Source: Candidatus Kapaibacterium sp. (GTDB lineage Bacteria; Bacteroidota; Ignavibacteria; Kapaibacteriales; UBA7675). From it: a stretch of DNA of 64,000 nt. Made by a program: the position numbers and the translations under genes. The first letter of the stretch is position 1; each line of letters starts with the position of its first letter. Positions 15,757 to 23,785 of this stretch are shown one piece after another. Below the pieces are notes generated by a model. That model was not told the origin of the DNA, ran no database searches, and saw only the letters and a list, made by a program, of their open reading frames with translations. Where the stretch lies: the NCBI GenBank assembly GCA_028284775.1, contig JANQRB010000025.1, positions 1 through 64,000 on the forward strand, read 5' to 3'.

Positions 15757-17058
15757 TCAAAAATTGAACGACAGGCCGTAGGAAAGGCCGACTTTGCGTG
15801 TTGTGTACCAATCCTCCTGGCTGCGGTAGAGCAAGAGCGTCCCTTCGGCCGACAGCAGAAAGGACAATCGCTCGTTGATGCTCAGCTCGGCGCCCACCAT
15901 CAGTCGTGACAGCGGTCCGACTTTTGTGCCGCCCGCAAAATAGCGCGCAAAGGGCGTCAGTCCACCCAGAAAATCGATTTGATCGACCGAATACTGATAA
16001 AAGGCTCCGGCCCAGAAAGCGAGATAGTTCTGTTCGTGACGCAGGTTGAGCGGACCGTCCTTCTCGATGAAATCCTGCATAAAGCTTTCCTGCCCTATCT
16101 CAATACCGATCTGCGTGCCCCGGTCGAGCGGATACAGGAGCGCAATTCCCATGTTGTTAAGCGTGGGGTCGGCAGCCGACGCGAGATCGAGATTGGGCAC
16201 TGATCGGGTTGTGAAGCCACGCAGCTGCAGCTTTAAACCTGAGAGCGGCGACGTGGCGGAAGCGGCCACAGGCGCGGGCATCGGCGGCGCGGTACTGATT
16301 TCGGACCGGTAGTTGACCGCGGGAATCTGAAGGGTCCGATAGGCGCTGTGTTCGGCATGTTGCTGAATATCGCTTTCCGTCACCGCGCTTGCCAGGGCCT
16401 GCGTTTCGTCAATAGGTGTCGCGGTAGAAACCTGATCGCTGTTTTCTACTGTCGCAGGTTCCGTCTCAGCAACGGAAGTTTCGCTGAATGCCGGCCTGCT
16501 CGCAGGCTCGGTATCGAGGCCTGTAGACGGTGAGACATCACTCTGACGCGGCGCGCGGCTGTCATTCGTCTGCTGCGCGGTGGAAGCCAAGGGAGCAGCT
16601 TCGTTTGCCGTTGGCATCTGGATGTTGGACGCTGCCTGGGCTTCCTGAACGTGGGTCAAACTACTTGCCTGGACTGGGCTGTCACTCAGCGCCGGCTGCT
16701 GATTTTCGGGGCTGGGAACCGAAACCACCAATGCGGTAACGATCGAAGCGAGAATTGCGGAGCTCAACATCGGAAGTCCGCGCGATTGCAGATAAGCGGC
16801 CGAGGATGCCAGGAATGAAGTCCCCGCCGCGACCGAGAGTCCCGTTTGCGCGAGAATCTTTGTTTTCAATCGCGCCGGCGGCTCGACCTGACCGCTCTGA
16901 ATCGAATTGCGCAGCTTCAGTTGCTGAGCCATCTCGGTCTGAAGATCCGGGCTTTGAGCCAGGGCGAGAAAGAGTGTATCAGCCTGCGTGCTTTCTAACT
17001 CACCATCGAGAAAGGCGCAGAGCAGCTCTGAGTTATCTGATGTTTTAAAGGCTTCCAT
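15757..17058 (-). CDS. Anti-sigma factor with membrane helix and C-terminal beta-barrel
   Basis: A 433-residue protein with an unusual layout. Residues 1-65 look like a cytoplasmic anti-sigma domain (ELLCAFLDGELESTQADTLF ... PPARLKTKILA) without the zinc ligands. Residues ~96-115 are a membrane helix (LSSAILASIVTALVVSV). Residues ~116-265 are a Ser/Thr/Ala/Glu-rich, probably disordered linker. Residues ~270-433 alternate polar and hydrophobic residues like a small outer-membrane barrel and end in LSYGLSFNF, with the terminal Phe typical of such barrels. The protein could therefore span both membranes, as described for dual membrane-spanning anti-sigma factors (Dma) of Bacteroides. It lies 29 bases downstream of the ECF sigma gene. 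Topology is inferred. Confidence 0.75.
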   Translation of the reverse strand: MEAFKTSDNSELLCAFLDGELESTQADTLFLALAQSPDLQTEMAQQLKLRNSIQSGQVEPPARLKTKILAQTGLSVAAGTSFLASSAAYLQSRGLPMLSSAILASIVTALVVSVPSPENQQPALSDSPVQASSLTHVQEAQAASNIQMPTANEAAPLASTAQQTNDSRAPRQSDVSPSTGLDTEPASRPAFSETSVAETEPATVENSDQVSTATPIDETQALASAVTESDIQQHAEHSAYRTLQIPAVNYRSEISTAPPMPAPVAASATSPLSGLKLQLRGFTTRSVPNLDLASAADPTLNNMGIALLYPLDRGTQIGIEIGQESFMQDFIEKDGPLNLRHEQNYLAFWAGAFYQYSVDQIDFLGGLTPFARYFAGGTKVGPLSRLMVGAELSINERLSFLLSAEGTLLLYRSQEDWYTTRKVGLSYGLSFNF

Positions 17059-17087
17059 AAGAATAGCGTGTACAATATATCGTGAAG

Positions 17088-17651
17088 TTATTTTTGTAAG
17101 TCTTCAACATAAGGCGCCAAAATCTGACGTATTTTTTGTTTGGCGCGATAGATCCGCGTTCTGACGACGGGCATCGTCGTTCCCACCACTTCCGCAATTT
17201 CGTTGTACGAGAGCCCAACATGTTCGCGCAAAATGAATGATTCGCGATAATCATCAGGCAGCGTTTCGAGCGCCGTGTTGACTAATTCCAGGAGCTCGGC
17301 CGACTCGTAGGGCATATCGCGCACAGGAAAGCGAAACTCTTCAAAGGTCACATTGGAATGGAGCTTCTTGCGCTTTTCATTCAGACATAAATTGCGAGCG
17401 ATGCGAAACAGATAGGATGCGACGTTGGAGACGGAACGCTGCTCGCGAGCGCTGGTATAAAATCTGGCAAAGGTCTCCTGATAGATGTCCTCCGCCAGCG
17501 TTTCCGAGGCCATAATTCGCAGACAATAGGTATAGACTCGTCGAGAGTGGCGTTCATAGATTTCTTCGAAGGCCGCCAGTGCTTCCTTTCGCTCGCCTCC
17601 GAGGCGAACAAAGAGATCATTATCACTCCACTGCGTCAAGTCTTGCGCCAT
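17088..17651 (-). CDS. ECF-family RNA polymerase sigma factor
   Basis: A 187-residue sigma-70 family protein with only regions 2 and 4. Region 2: AFEEIYERHSRRVYTYCLRI ... AEDIYQETFARFY. Region 4: LETLPDDYRESFILREHVGL SYNEIAEVVGTTMPVVRTRI, the helix-turn-helix that reads the -35 element. These are the standard ECF motifs and length. The anti-sigma gene follows directly on the same strand, as is usual for ECF systems, and presumably holds this factor inactive until an envelope signal arrives. Its regulon cannot be read here, though the lipoprotein gene downstream is an obvious candidate. The start at 17651 gives the normal N-terminus MAQDLTQWSDNDLFVRL. Confidence 0.93.
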   Translation of the reverse strand: MAQDLTQWSDNDLFVRLGGERKEALAAFEEIYERHSRRVYTYCLRIMASETLAEDIYQETFARFYTSAREQRSVSNVASYLFRIARNLCLNEKRKKLHSNVTFEEFRFPVRDMPYESAELLELVNTALETLPDDYRESFILREHVGLSYNEIAEVVGTTMPVVRTRIYRAKQKIRQILAPYVEDLQK

Positions 17652-17805
17652 ATTGTCGTTCTGCTTTCGCTTTGTTCACGACCTTTGCGATAGTCGCTTC
17701 CGATGCTCCCAATGACCGGCTGTCGATGAATTTGTCACATTGCCGGTTTGGCACACTATCCGCTTGGAACAAACGAATGCAGCGCTATCCGATTGCCATC
17801 GGGCA

Positions 17806-20010
17806 TCAAGCCGGCGGCAGCACAATGATAAAGGCGGTGCCCCGTTCCGGCTCACTTTCCAGTAGCAGCTCACCGCCGTGGCCCTTGCTTACGATATCGA
17901 AGGCCAGCGAAAGACCAAGTCCGGTCCCCGCATCGGTCGGTTTTGTGGTATAAAAGGGTTGAAAAATCTTGTCGCGCTGCTCTGCCGGAATGCCGAGGCC
18001 GTTGTCATGGATCGTGATTTCAAAGTGTTGTTCGTGGCGGCGGGTTTCAATCGTCACCATCGCTGTAAAGCCCTCCGGCGCCGCGAGCCAACGCTCCCGC
18101 ACGGCGTAACAGGCATTGTCGACGATACTGATCAGGACGCGATTGATATCCTGAGGAACAAGCTCGATCAGGTCGGGCGCAGCATCCAGATGTTGTTGAA
18201 CTTCAATGTTGCAATCGTCGTAGCGTGTCCGAAAATTGCGCAGCGCGGTCTTGACCGCTTCTTCACTCAGGACATTAAGGTGGACCTCCTGCCGTTTGCC
18301 GCTGCCGTGCGCTGCATGCATCAGCATTCCTTTCACGATATTTGCTGCACGCGCGCCATTGCTGCCGATTTTGCGACTGTTAGTCAGCAGATCCGCCAGG
18401 GTTTCGTTCAGGCGCGCGATTTGTTCCTCATTGATGTTGGTACGCAGAGCCTCGAGATCTTCCTGCGCCTCCTCCACCAGCTCCTGCGAGAGTTCGGCGA
18501 AGTTGTTGACAAAGTTGAGCGGATTCTGCATTTCGTGGGCTACGCCGGCCGTTAACTCTCCCAGCGATGCGAGCTTTTCGCTCTGCACCAGTTGCGCCTG
18601 GGTACGTTTCAGGTTTCCGAGCGTTGCTTCGAGCTGCAGGTTCGCAACTTGCAGGGCATCGTGCTGCTGCCGAATCTCGGCTGTTCGCTCGGCGACCTCC
18701 TCTTCGAGATGTTGCTTTTGCGACTCGATCAAGCGCTGCTTCTCGCGTTCCTGCGCTATCGTTTGCTCCGACAAGACGCGTACTTCTTCGATATTGACCT
18801 GTAGCTGTTGATTCTGTTGAGCGTAATTGCGCGCCAGGAAAACGGCGCTGAGCAAAGGAATTGTAAGTCGAGCACAGTAATCCACCAGGGTGGCCGTCAT
18901 CGGGCTGACAGCGTCTTTGAATCCCAGCAGGTCGAAGTCGAAGAGAAAAAACCACATAACGAGGGTTATTACGCCGCCGCCGAAGAGCCACGCACCTTCG
19001 CGCCGCCGGGCGACCGCCAGTCCGATAATCCGCAGCGCTTCCACGCTGGCCAGGGTGATAAACAGTAGCGCGGCCCGGTAATCCCACCAACTGGCCGCAA
19101 CACTCATCGGCGCGAGAAGCCAAAACAACAGGGCAACTCGCGGAATTCGTTTGTAAAAGATTGCATACAGAAATGCGAGTAAGAACACAGCAAAACAGAC
19201 ATTACCGGCTGAAACCGTAAACCACCATCCTTCGTGCGGCGCCGCGAACTTAAACTGATAGTTGGCCAGCGTCGCCAGGCTCAGGCCACTTGCCGCGCAG
19301 GCAAACAACAAGGTGGCGTGCTGCTGCCTGTTAAACAGAAAAATCATGAAGTGCAGCAGGGCCATCACGAAGGTGATACCAAAGACAAAGAGCAAGAGGG
19401 AACCAAATTCGTATTCGATCGCCAGTTCGGCTTCGGCCTGCTCGATGCTACTCAGGACGAGCTCAAAACCAACGCCCTGACTGTTAATCGCTCCGAGTTG
19501 TACATCGTCGGGCATGGAGTAGCGGACGGCAATCAGATTTGGTCCCTTCCTGAAGCTGAGAGGCGCGGGCAGCAAAGCCCAGTGGCTGCGGTGCGCGTCA
19601 TCTGCATCCTCCATAATACGGCCGTTTCGCTGCAGCAGAACGCCATTGAGGTATATTTCAGACGCGCCGAGATGGCTGATGCGGAGCGCAAAGCCCTCCC
19701 GGGCCATGGTGGAATCAACCGCGAGCCACCGTCGAAACCATCCCCTGCCTGACCACTGCCGACGCAGGGCGGACTGCGGATCCAGGTAACTTGAGCCCTG
19801 AAGCCAATTTTGATCGTCGACTTGCGGAAGTGCCCATTCCGGACGATCACCGCTCCGGAATCGCCAAGCATCTGTCAATGTCAACGGCAAGAGATCTTCG
19901 CTCAGGTGGAGATCCGACGCGTCATTTGCTTGCAGGCACTGCAGAGCAGCCAGGGTCAATAGCGCATAAGTCAGCGTTACGGCAACTGTTGAAGGATATC
20001 GTCTATCCAT
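17806..20010 (-). CDS. Membrane sensor histidine kinase with DISM-type input
   Basis: A 734-residue kinase. A signal peptide (VTLTYALLTLAALQCLQA) leads to a ~150-residue extracytoplasmic beta-rich domain with galactose-binding-like features (WFRRWLAVDSTM ... ASEIYLNGVLL). About seven membrane helices follow (FGSLLLFVFGITFVMALLHF onward), the 7TM-DISM arrangement. A coiled coil (EREKQRLIESQKQHLEEEVAER) leads to HisKA with the phospho-acceptor in GELTAGVAHEMQNPLNF, and HATPase with NACYAV, DNGLGIP and GTGLGLSLAF. The start at 20010 places a Met just before the signal; an in-frame start at 20049 adds 13 residues. No response regulator is adjacent. The hybrid kinase gene upstream on the same strand lies 150 bases away. 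Confidence 0.9.
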   Translation of the reverse strand: MDRRYPSTVAVTLTYALLTLAALQCLQANDASDLHLSEDLLPLTLTDAWRFRSGDRPEWALPQVDDQNWLQGSSYLDPQSALRRQWSGRGWFRRWLAVDSTMAREGFALRISHLGASEIYLNGVLLQRNGRIMEDADDAHRSHWALLPAPLSFRKGPNLIAVRYSMPDDVQLGAINSQGVGFELVLSSIEQAEAELAIEYEFGSLLLFVFGITFVMALLHFMIFLFNRQQHATLLFACAASGLSLATLANYQFKFAAPHEGWWFTVSAGNVCFAVFLLAFLYAIFYKRIPRVALLFWLLAPMSVAASWWDYRAALLFITLASVEALRIIGLAVARRREGAWLFGGGVITLVMWFFLFDFDLLGFKDAVSPMTATLVDYCARLTIPLLSAVFLARNYAQQNQQLQVNIEEVRVLSEQTIAQEREKQRLIESQKQHLEEEVAERTAEIRQQHDALQVANLQLEATLGNLKRTQAQLVQSEKLASLGELTAGVAHEMQNPLNFVNNFAELSQELVEEAQEDLEALRTNINEEQIARLNETLADLLTNSRKIGSNGARAANIVKGMLMHAAHGSGKRQEVHLNVLSEEAVKTALRNFRTRYDDCNIEVQQHLDAAPDLIELVPQDINRVLISIVDNACYAVRERWLAAPEGFTAMVTIETRRHEQHFEITIHDNGLGIPAEQRDKIFQPFYTTKPTDAGTGLGLSLAFDIVSKGHGGELLLESEPERGTAFIIVLPPA

Positions 20011-20163
20011 ATCGCTCAGATGAGAAAAATGTGTGCAAAGAGTAGTCACCGCAAATTACATCCTTCCGCGACGACGCTCAATGGCTGATTTCCGGTGATT
20101 GTGGTACTTTTCCGCTGCCTGAGCCGGAATCCCATTCAATCGCCATCGATTCTCGAACGTGAA

Positions 20164-23100
20164 TCACCTCAGCGCCTTGCGGCGGCAGTCGCTCAACACA
20201 CGGCGCACTTTCTGCATTCGGAGGGGTTTGGCAAGGTAGTCATCCATTCCGGCTTCGATACATATTTCGCGGTCGCCCGGCATTGCGTTGGCGGTCAATG
20301 CCACAATCGCCGGCTGCCGATCGGCGGCAATTTCACGGCGGATGCTACGGGTGGCGGTCAGACCGTCCATCAGCGGCATTTGGATGTCCATCAGAATGAT
20401 ATCAAAATCATGATCTCGCATCTGTTGGATGGCTTCAAGTCCATTGGCTGCGATGCTAACAATACTACCGAACTTCAACAGCAAAGCCCGGATGAGTTTT
20501 TGGTTAACCGGATTGTCTTCCGCCACCAGGACGCGCAGCCCGGCGATTTCATCTTTTGCCTCCTCCTGTATCGGCGCAACAGGCTGGGGTCGGCTATCCT
20601 GCGCAAAAGATTGCAGCATTGCGCCAAGGTCGAGTTCAAGACGCGAATAGTGAAGCGGTTTGGGAATGACTCCCTGAACCTGTCCCGACCGACTTTTAAA
20701 CAGTTTATCGTTGGAGCCTAAAGGCGCCATAAGGAGTATTGCGGGCCTGAGCTTGGCCTCGGTCTCCTGAAGCTGCTGTACGAAGCTGCTCCACTCGGTA
20801 TTTTTGCGCGAAGCATCAAGGAGGATCGCATCAATCCGGGTTCCATTGCGCAAAGCTTCGAGCAGGGCGGCGCTGTTGCGGCAGCATTGGATCTCAACAT
20901 TCCGCCGCCGCAGGAAAGCGCTCAAGATTTTGCGGTTGTTGGCATTGGGATCGATAATTGCAAAGGTCATACCCTCAAGTTTTGAATGAGGCCGAACTGC
21001 CTGCTCGCTGCCGTCATCAGCAATGCCGACACGGATGCTGAAGAAAAAATTGGTCCCCTTGCCCTCCGTGCTGTCTACATCTATTTCACCGTTCATCGCC
21101 TTGACAAGTTTAGCGCAAATGGCGAGCCCGAGACCGGTACCGCCATACTCGCGCGTGGTGGTGGAATCGACCTGCGAAAACGGCTGAAACAGCAGCGAGC
21201 GTTTTGAGTCGGGAATGCCGATCCCCGTGTCCTTAACCGATATTCGTAGCTCTGCCGTAGATGAGGGTCCCGATGACAATTCCGCTGTTACGATTACTTC
21301 GCCGGCCTGGGTGAACTTAATGGCATTGCCGACAAGATTAACAAGAATTTGCCGCAGACGGGTCGCGTCACCCAAAATGGTCGGCGGCAAATCTTCCGGC
21401 ACTTCATAGAGCAGTTCCAAATCCTTGGCATGCGCTCTCAGAGCGAGAATGTCGAAGACTTCTTCAATGCAGGTGCGGAGGTCCAACGGACGCTGTTCGA
21501 TAATGAGTTTGCCGGATTCGATTTTCGAGTAATCGAGAATATCATTGATGACATTCAACAAGGCCTCGCCGCTGACCCGAATTGTCTCGATACAATCCCG
21601 TTGTTCCTCGTCCAGCGACGTCTCCATAACAAGATCGGTCATACCAATGACACCGTTCATCGGCGTTCGAATTTCATGACTCATTGTGGCCAGAAATTCC
21701 GCTTTGGCACGCGCCGCTTCTTCCGCGGCGATCTTAGCCTTAATCAGCTCCTGTTCATCGCGTTTGCGTTCGGTGATATCCTGTCCGATTCCCAGGAGCT
21801 TGATAATCTGTCGATGCTCATTGTGCAAAACTCGGCCGCGAGCCAACAAAATTCGTTCCTCGCCATTTTGTTTAACAATGCGATGTTCGGTTTCAAAAGC
21901 AACACCGCTCTGCATAGTCGTTTCGATACGTTCCCGCAGCTGTCCAATGTCATCCGGGTGGATGTAGTCATAGAACTGCTCAATGTCCAAGAAAGCGCTG
22001 TGCCTCTCAGCCCCAAAAATGTTAAACAATTCGTCCGACCATTCCATCTGGCCTGTTCGCAGATCATATTGCCAGGAACCGATCTTGGCAAGGTGCTGAG
22101 CTTCCGTAAGCTGCATCCGGCTTTGGCGGATACGTTCGCCGGAGCGTTTGCGTTCGGTGATATCTCGACCGATGACGAGGACGTCGCCGAGGGACGTCGC
22201 GATGATACGCGCCTCGAAGTCACAGAGCGAGCTGTTTAAGCCGGGCATCTGAAACTCCAACAATTGTATCTGCTCGGTGGAGCGCGCTTCAGCTACGGCG
22301 GCGAGCAATTGCCCGGCCAGACGCTGCGGAAAGACATCTGCGACGGATTGACCAATCAGCTCCTCGAACTCCAGGTTGAGCGGATTTTCTGTACCGATAT
22401 GGCAGTCGACAATCCGGCCGTCCGGACCGATCTGAAACATGACATCGGGTATCGCCGCCAAAATGGCTCGACTCTTTTCTTCGGCCTTGCGCAATCCTTC
22501 TTCGGTCTCCTTCCGAGAGCTTATGTCGGAATGCGTACCCACAACCCGCAGTGCCCTGCCATCGCTCGACCGCGCCATCACTTTGCCGAGCGCCGCAATC
22601 CAGATGTAGCGGCCATCCCGGTGTTGCAGTCGATGTTCGATGCTGTACGTTTCCGCTTGTCCGCGCAGGTGATCGATCATTGCCGCTGCGGCTCGCTCCT
22701 GGTCATCCGGGTGCACCAATCTGTGCAGTTCGCGCAGGCTCGAGCTGACCTCACCATCCCGGTAACCGAGCATGGCGCCCCAACGCGGCGAAAGGTACAC
22801 TTCGCCGCTTTGAATGTCCCAATCCCAGACAGCGGCGGCGCTTCCCTCCAAAGCAAATTGCCAGCGCTCTTCGCTTTGCCGCAGCCTTTCGGCTGCCTGC
22901 ATGCGTTCCGTAATATCCAGTGCCGTGCCGATAATGCGAGACACTCTGCCGCGCCCGTCAAATAACGGCGTCAGCCGCGTAAGCCACCAGGTTTCACGGC
23001 CATCCAGATCGAGACGTTCCTGATACTCCACGACCTTTCTCGTCGAGCGACAGGATTCGTAGTTTCGGCGGACAGTTTCAGCGCCGGCAAGCGTGATATG

Positions 23101-23421
23101 ATCGGCGATATCATGCGGCGTTTTGCCCTTGATTGCATCGGAGTTAAGGCCGGTCAAACGTTCATGCGCGTCATTGAGTCCGGCGAAACGAAACTCGTTA
23201 TCTTCATCAACATCGATGACAAAAATCGCGACATCCAGCTCACGGTACACATCGTGCAAAAATTCCGCGCGTGCGCGCTCCACATCGCCGTTAGATTCCG
23301 TCAGACGTTGATAATCACTGTCGATAGCCCGAACAAAAGAGTGAAGCTCATCCGGTACGCCGTCTAGGCTGCCGAATTGACGCTGAATGTGCTGCCGCAG
23401 CAGCTCGTGTTCGATGTTCAT
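20164..23421 (-). CDS. Hybrid sensor histidine kinase with four PAS domains and two receivers
   Basis: A 1085-residue, apparently soluble kinase. Four PAS/PAC units span about residues 55-560, each ending in a D-I-T-E/S-R linker (GTALDITERM, GTHSDISSRK, IGRDITERKR, IGQDITERKR). HisKA has FLATMSHEIRTPMNGVIGMT; HATPase has NAIKF, DTGIGIP and GGTGLGLAI. A first receiver (~835-950) has one acidic residue at the pocket (AIIDPN instead of DD) but keeps LLDAS and the Lys in IPKP. A second receiver (~965-1080) is canonical (VLVAEDNPVNQK, LMDIQMPLMDG, LAKPL). There is no HPt domain, so the orphan HPt protein at 635-1060 may serve. There are no membrane helices, so the signal is probably cytoplasmic, such as redox or a small ligand. 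Confidence 0.92.
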   Translation of the reverse strand: MNIEHELLRQHIQRQFGSLDGVPDELHSFVRAIDSDYQRLTESNGDVERARAEFLHDVYRELDVAIFVIDVDEDNEFRFAGLNDAHERLTGLNSDAIKGKTPHDIADHITLAGAETVRRNYESCRSTRKVVEYQERLDLDGRETWWLTRLTPLFDGRGRVSRIIGTALDITERMQAAERLRQSEERWQFALEGSAAAVWDWDIQSGEVYLSPRWGAMLGYRDGEVSSSLRELHRLVHPDDQERAAAAMIDHLRGQAETYSIEHRLQHRDGRYIWIAALGKVMARSSDGRALRVVGTHSDISSRKETEEGLRKAEEKSRAILAAIPDVMFQIGPDGRIVDCHIGTENPLNLEFEELIGQSVADVFPQRLAGQLLAAVAEARSTEQIQLLEFQMPGLNSSLCDFEARIIATSLGDVLVIGRDITERKRSGERIRQSRMQLTEAQHLAKIGSWQYDLRTGQMEWSDELFNIFGAERHSAFLDIEQFYDYIHPDDIGQLRERIETTMQSGVAFETEHRIVKQNGEERILLARGRVLHNEHRQIIKLLGIGQDITERKRDEQELIKAKIAAEEAARAKAEFLATMSHEIRTPMNGVIGMTDLVMETSLDEEQRDCIETIRVSGEALLNVINDILDYSKIESGKLIIEQRPLDLRTCIEEVFDILALRAHAKDLELLYEVPEDLPPTILGDATRLRQILVNLVGNAIKFTQAGEVIVTAELSSGPSSTAELRISVKDTGIGIPDSKRSLLFQPFSQVDSTTTREYGGTGLGLAICAKLVKAMNGEIDVDSTEGKGTNFFFSIRVGIADDGSEQAVRPHSKLEGMTFAIIDPNANNRKILSAFLRRRNVEIQCCRNSAALLEALRNGTRIDAILLDASRKNTEWSSFVQQLQETEAKLRPAILLMAPLGSNDKLFKSRSGQVQGVIPKPLHYSRLELDLGAMLQSFAQDSRPQPVAPIQEEAKDEIAGLRVLVAEDNPVNQKLIRALLLKFGSIVSIAANGLEAIQQMRDHDFDIILMDIQMPLMDGLTATRSIRREIAADRQPAIVALTANAMPGDREICIEAGMDDYLAKPLRMQKVRRVLSDCRRKALR

Positions 23422-23785
23422 AAAATGATGAAGTTCGTGGGAACGTTCTTCCCGGGACTAAGTATTCCATTCGAATACTCTTGCGACTGAATGAAGCTGC
23501 AGGATTATTCAGGTGTAGGCCGGGCGGACCTGGACGGCGCGTGTCCAAGACCCTCTGCATGATATCCCGGTTTCAGCAAACGATGAAGTAAGAAAAAATT
23601 CAGAAACAAACAAAATAATACGGATTGGCAGGTCGGTCTCAGGCAGCCTCCACATGAGACGCTTCGTCCGATTCGCTTGTCTTTGGCGTGAATCTTTTGA
23701 AGCTGCGGTGTATCCAAATACCTTGTCTCCCGGTCAGATTTCTTTCAATTTGCGGACTGATGTTGCACAATAGAGATATGTAGCT
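23422..23785. other. Divergent intergenic region between hybrid kinase and secreted paralog 1
   Basis: No gene is supported in these 364 bases. The only elements noted are a weak promoter at 23724-23753 and the 8-base palindrome GAACGTTC near 23440. No clear promoter was found for the kinase on the minus strand. Confidence 0.5.
23724..23753 (+). promoter_or_regulatory. Possible promoter of the secreted paralog cluster
   Basis: TTG at 23724-23726, 19-base spacer, TCAATTTG at 23746-23753, one mismatch from TAnnTTTG. It lies 33 bases before the start codon at 23786. Confidence 0.35.

Noticed and set aside
21349..22239. 296-codon plus-strand frame inside the hybrid kinase gene
   Set aside because: Antisense to PAS and HisKA domains that are complete in the minus-strand frame.
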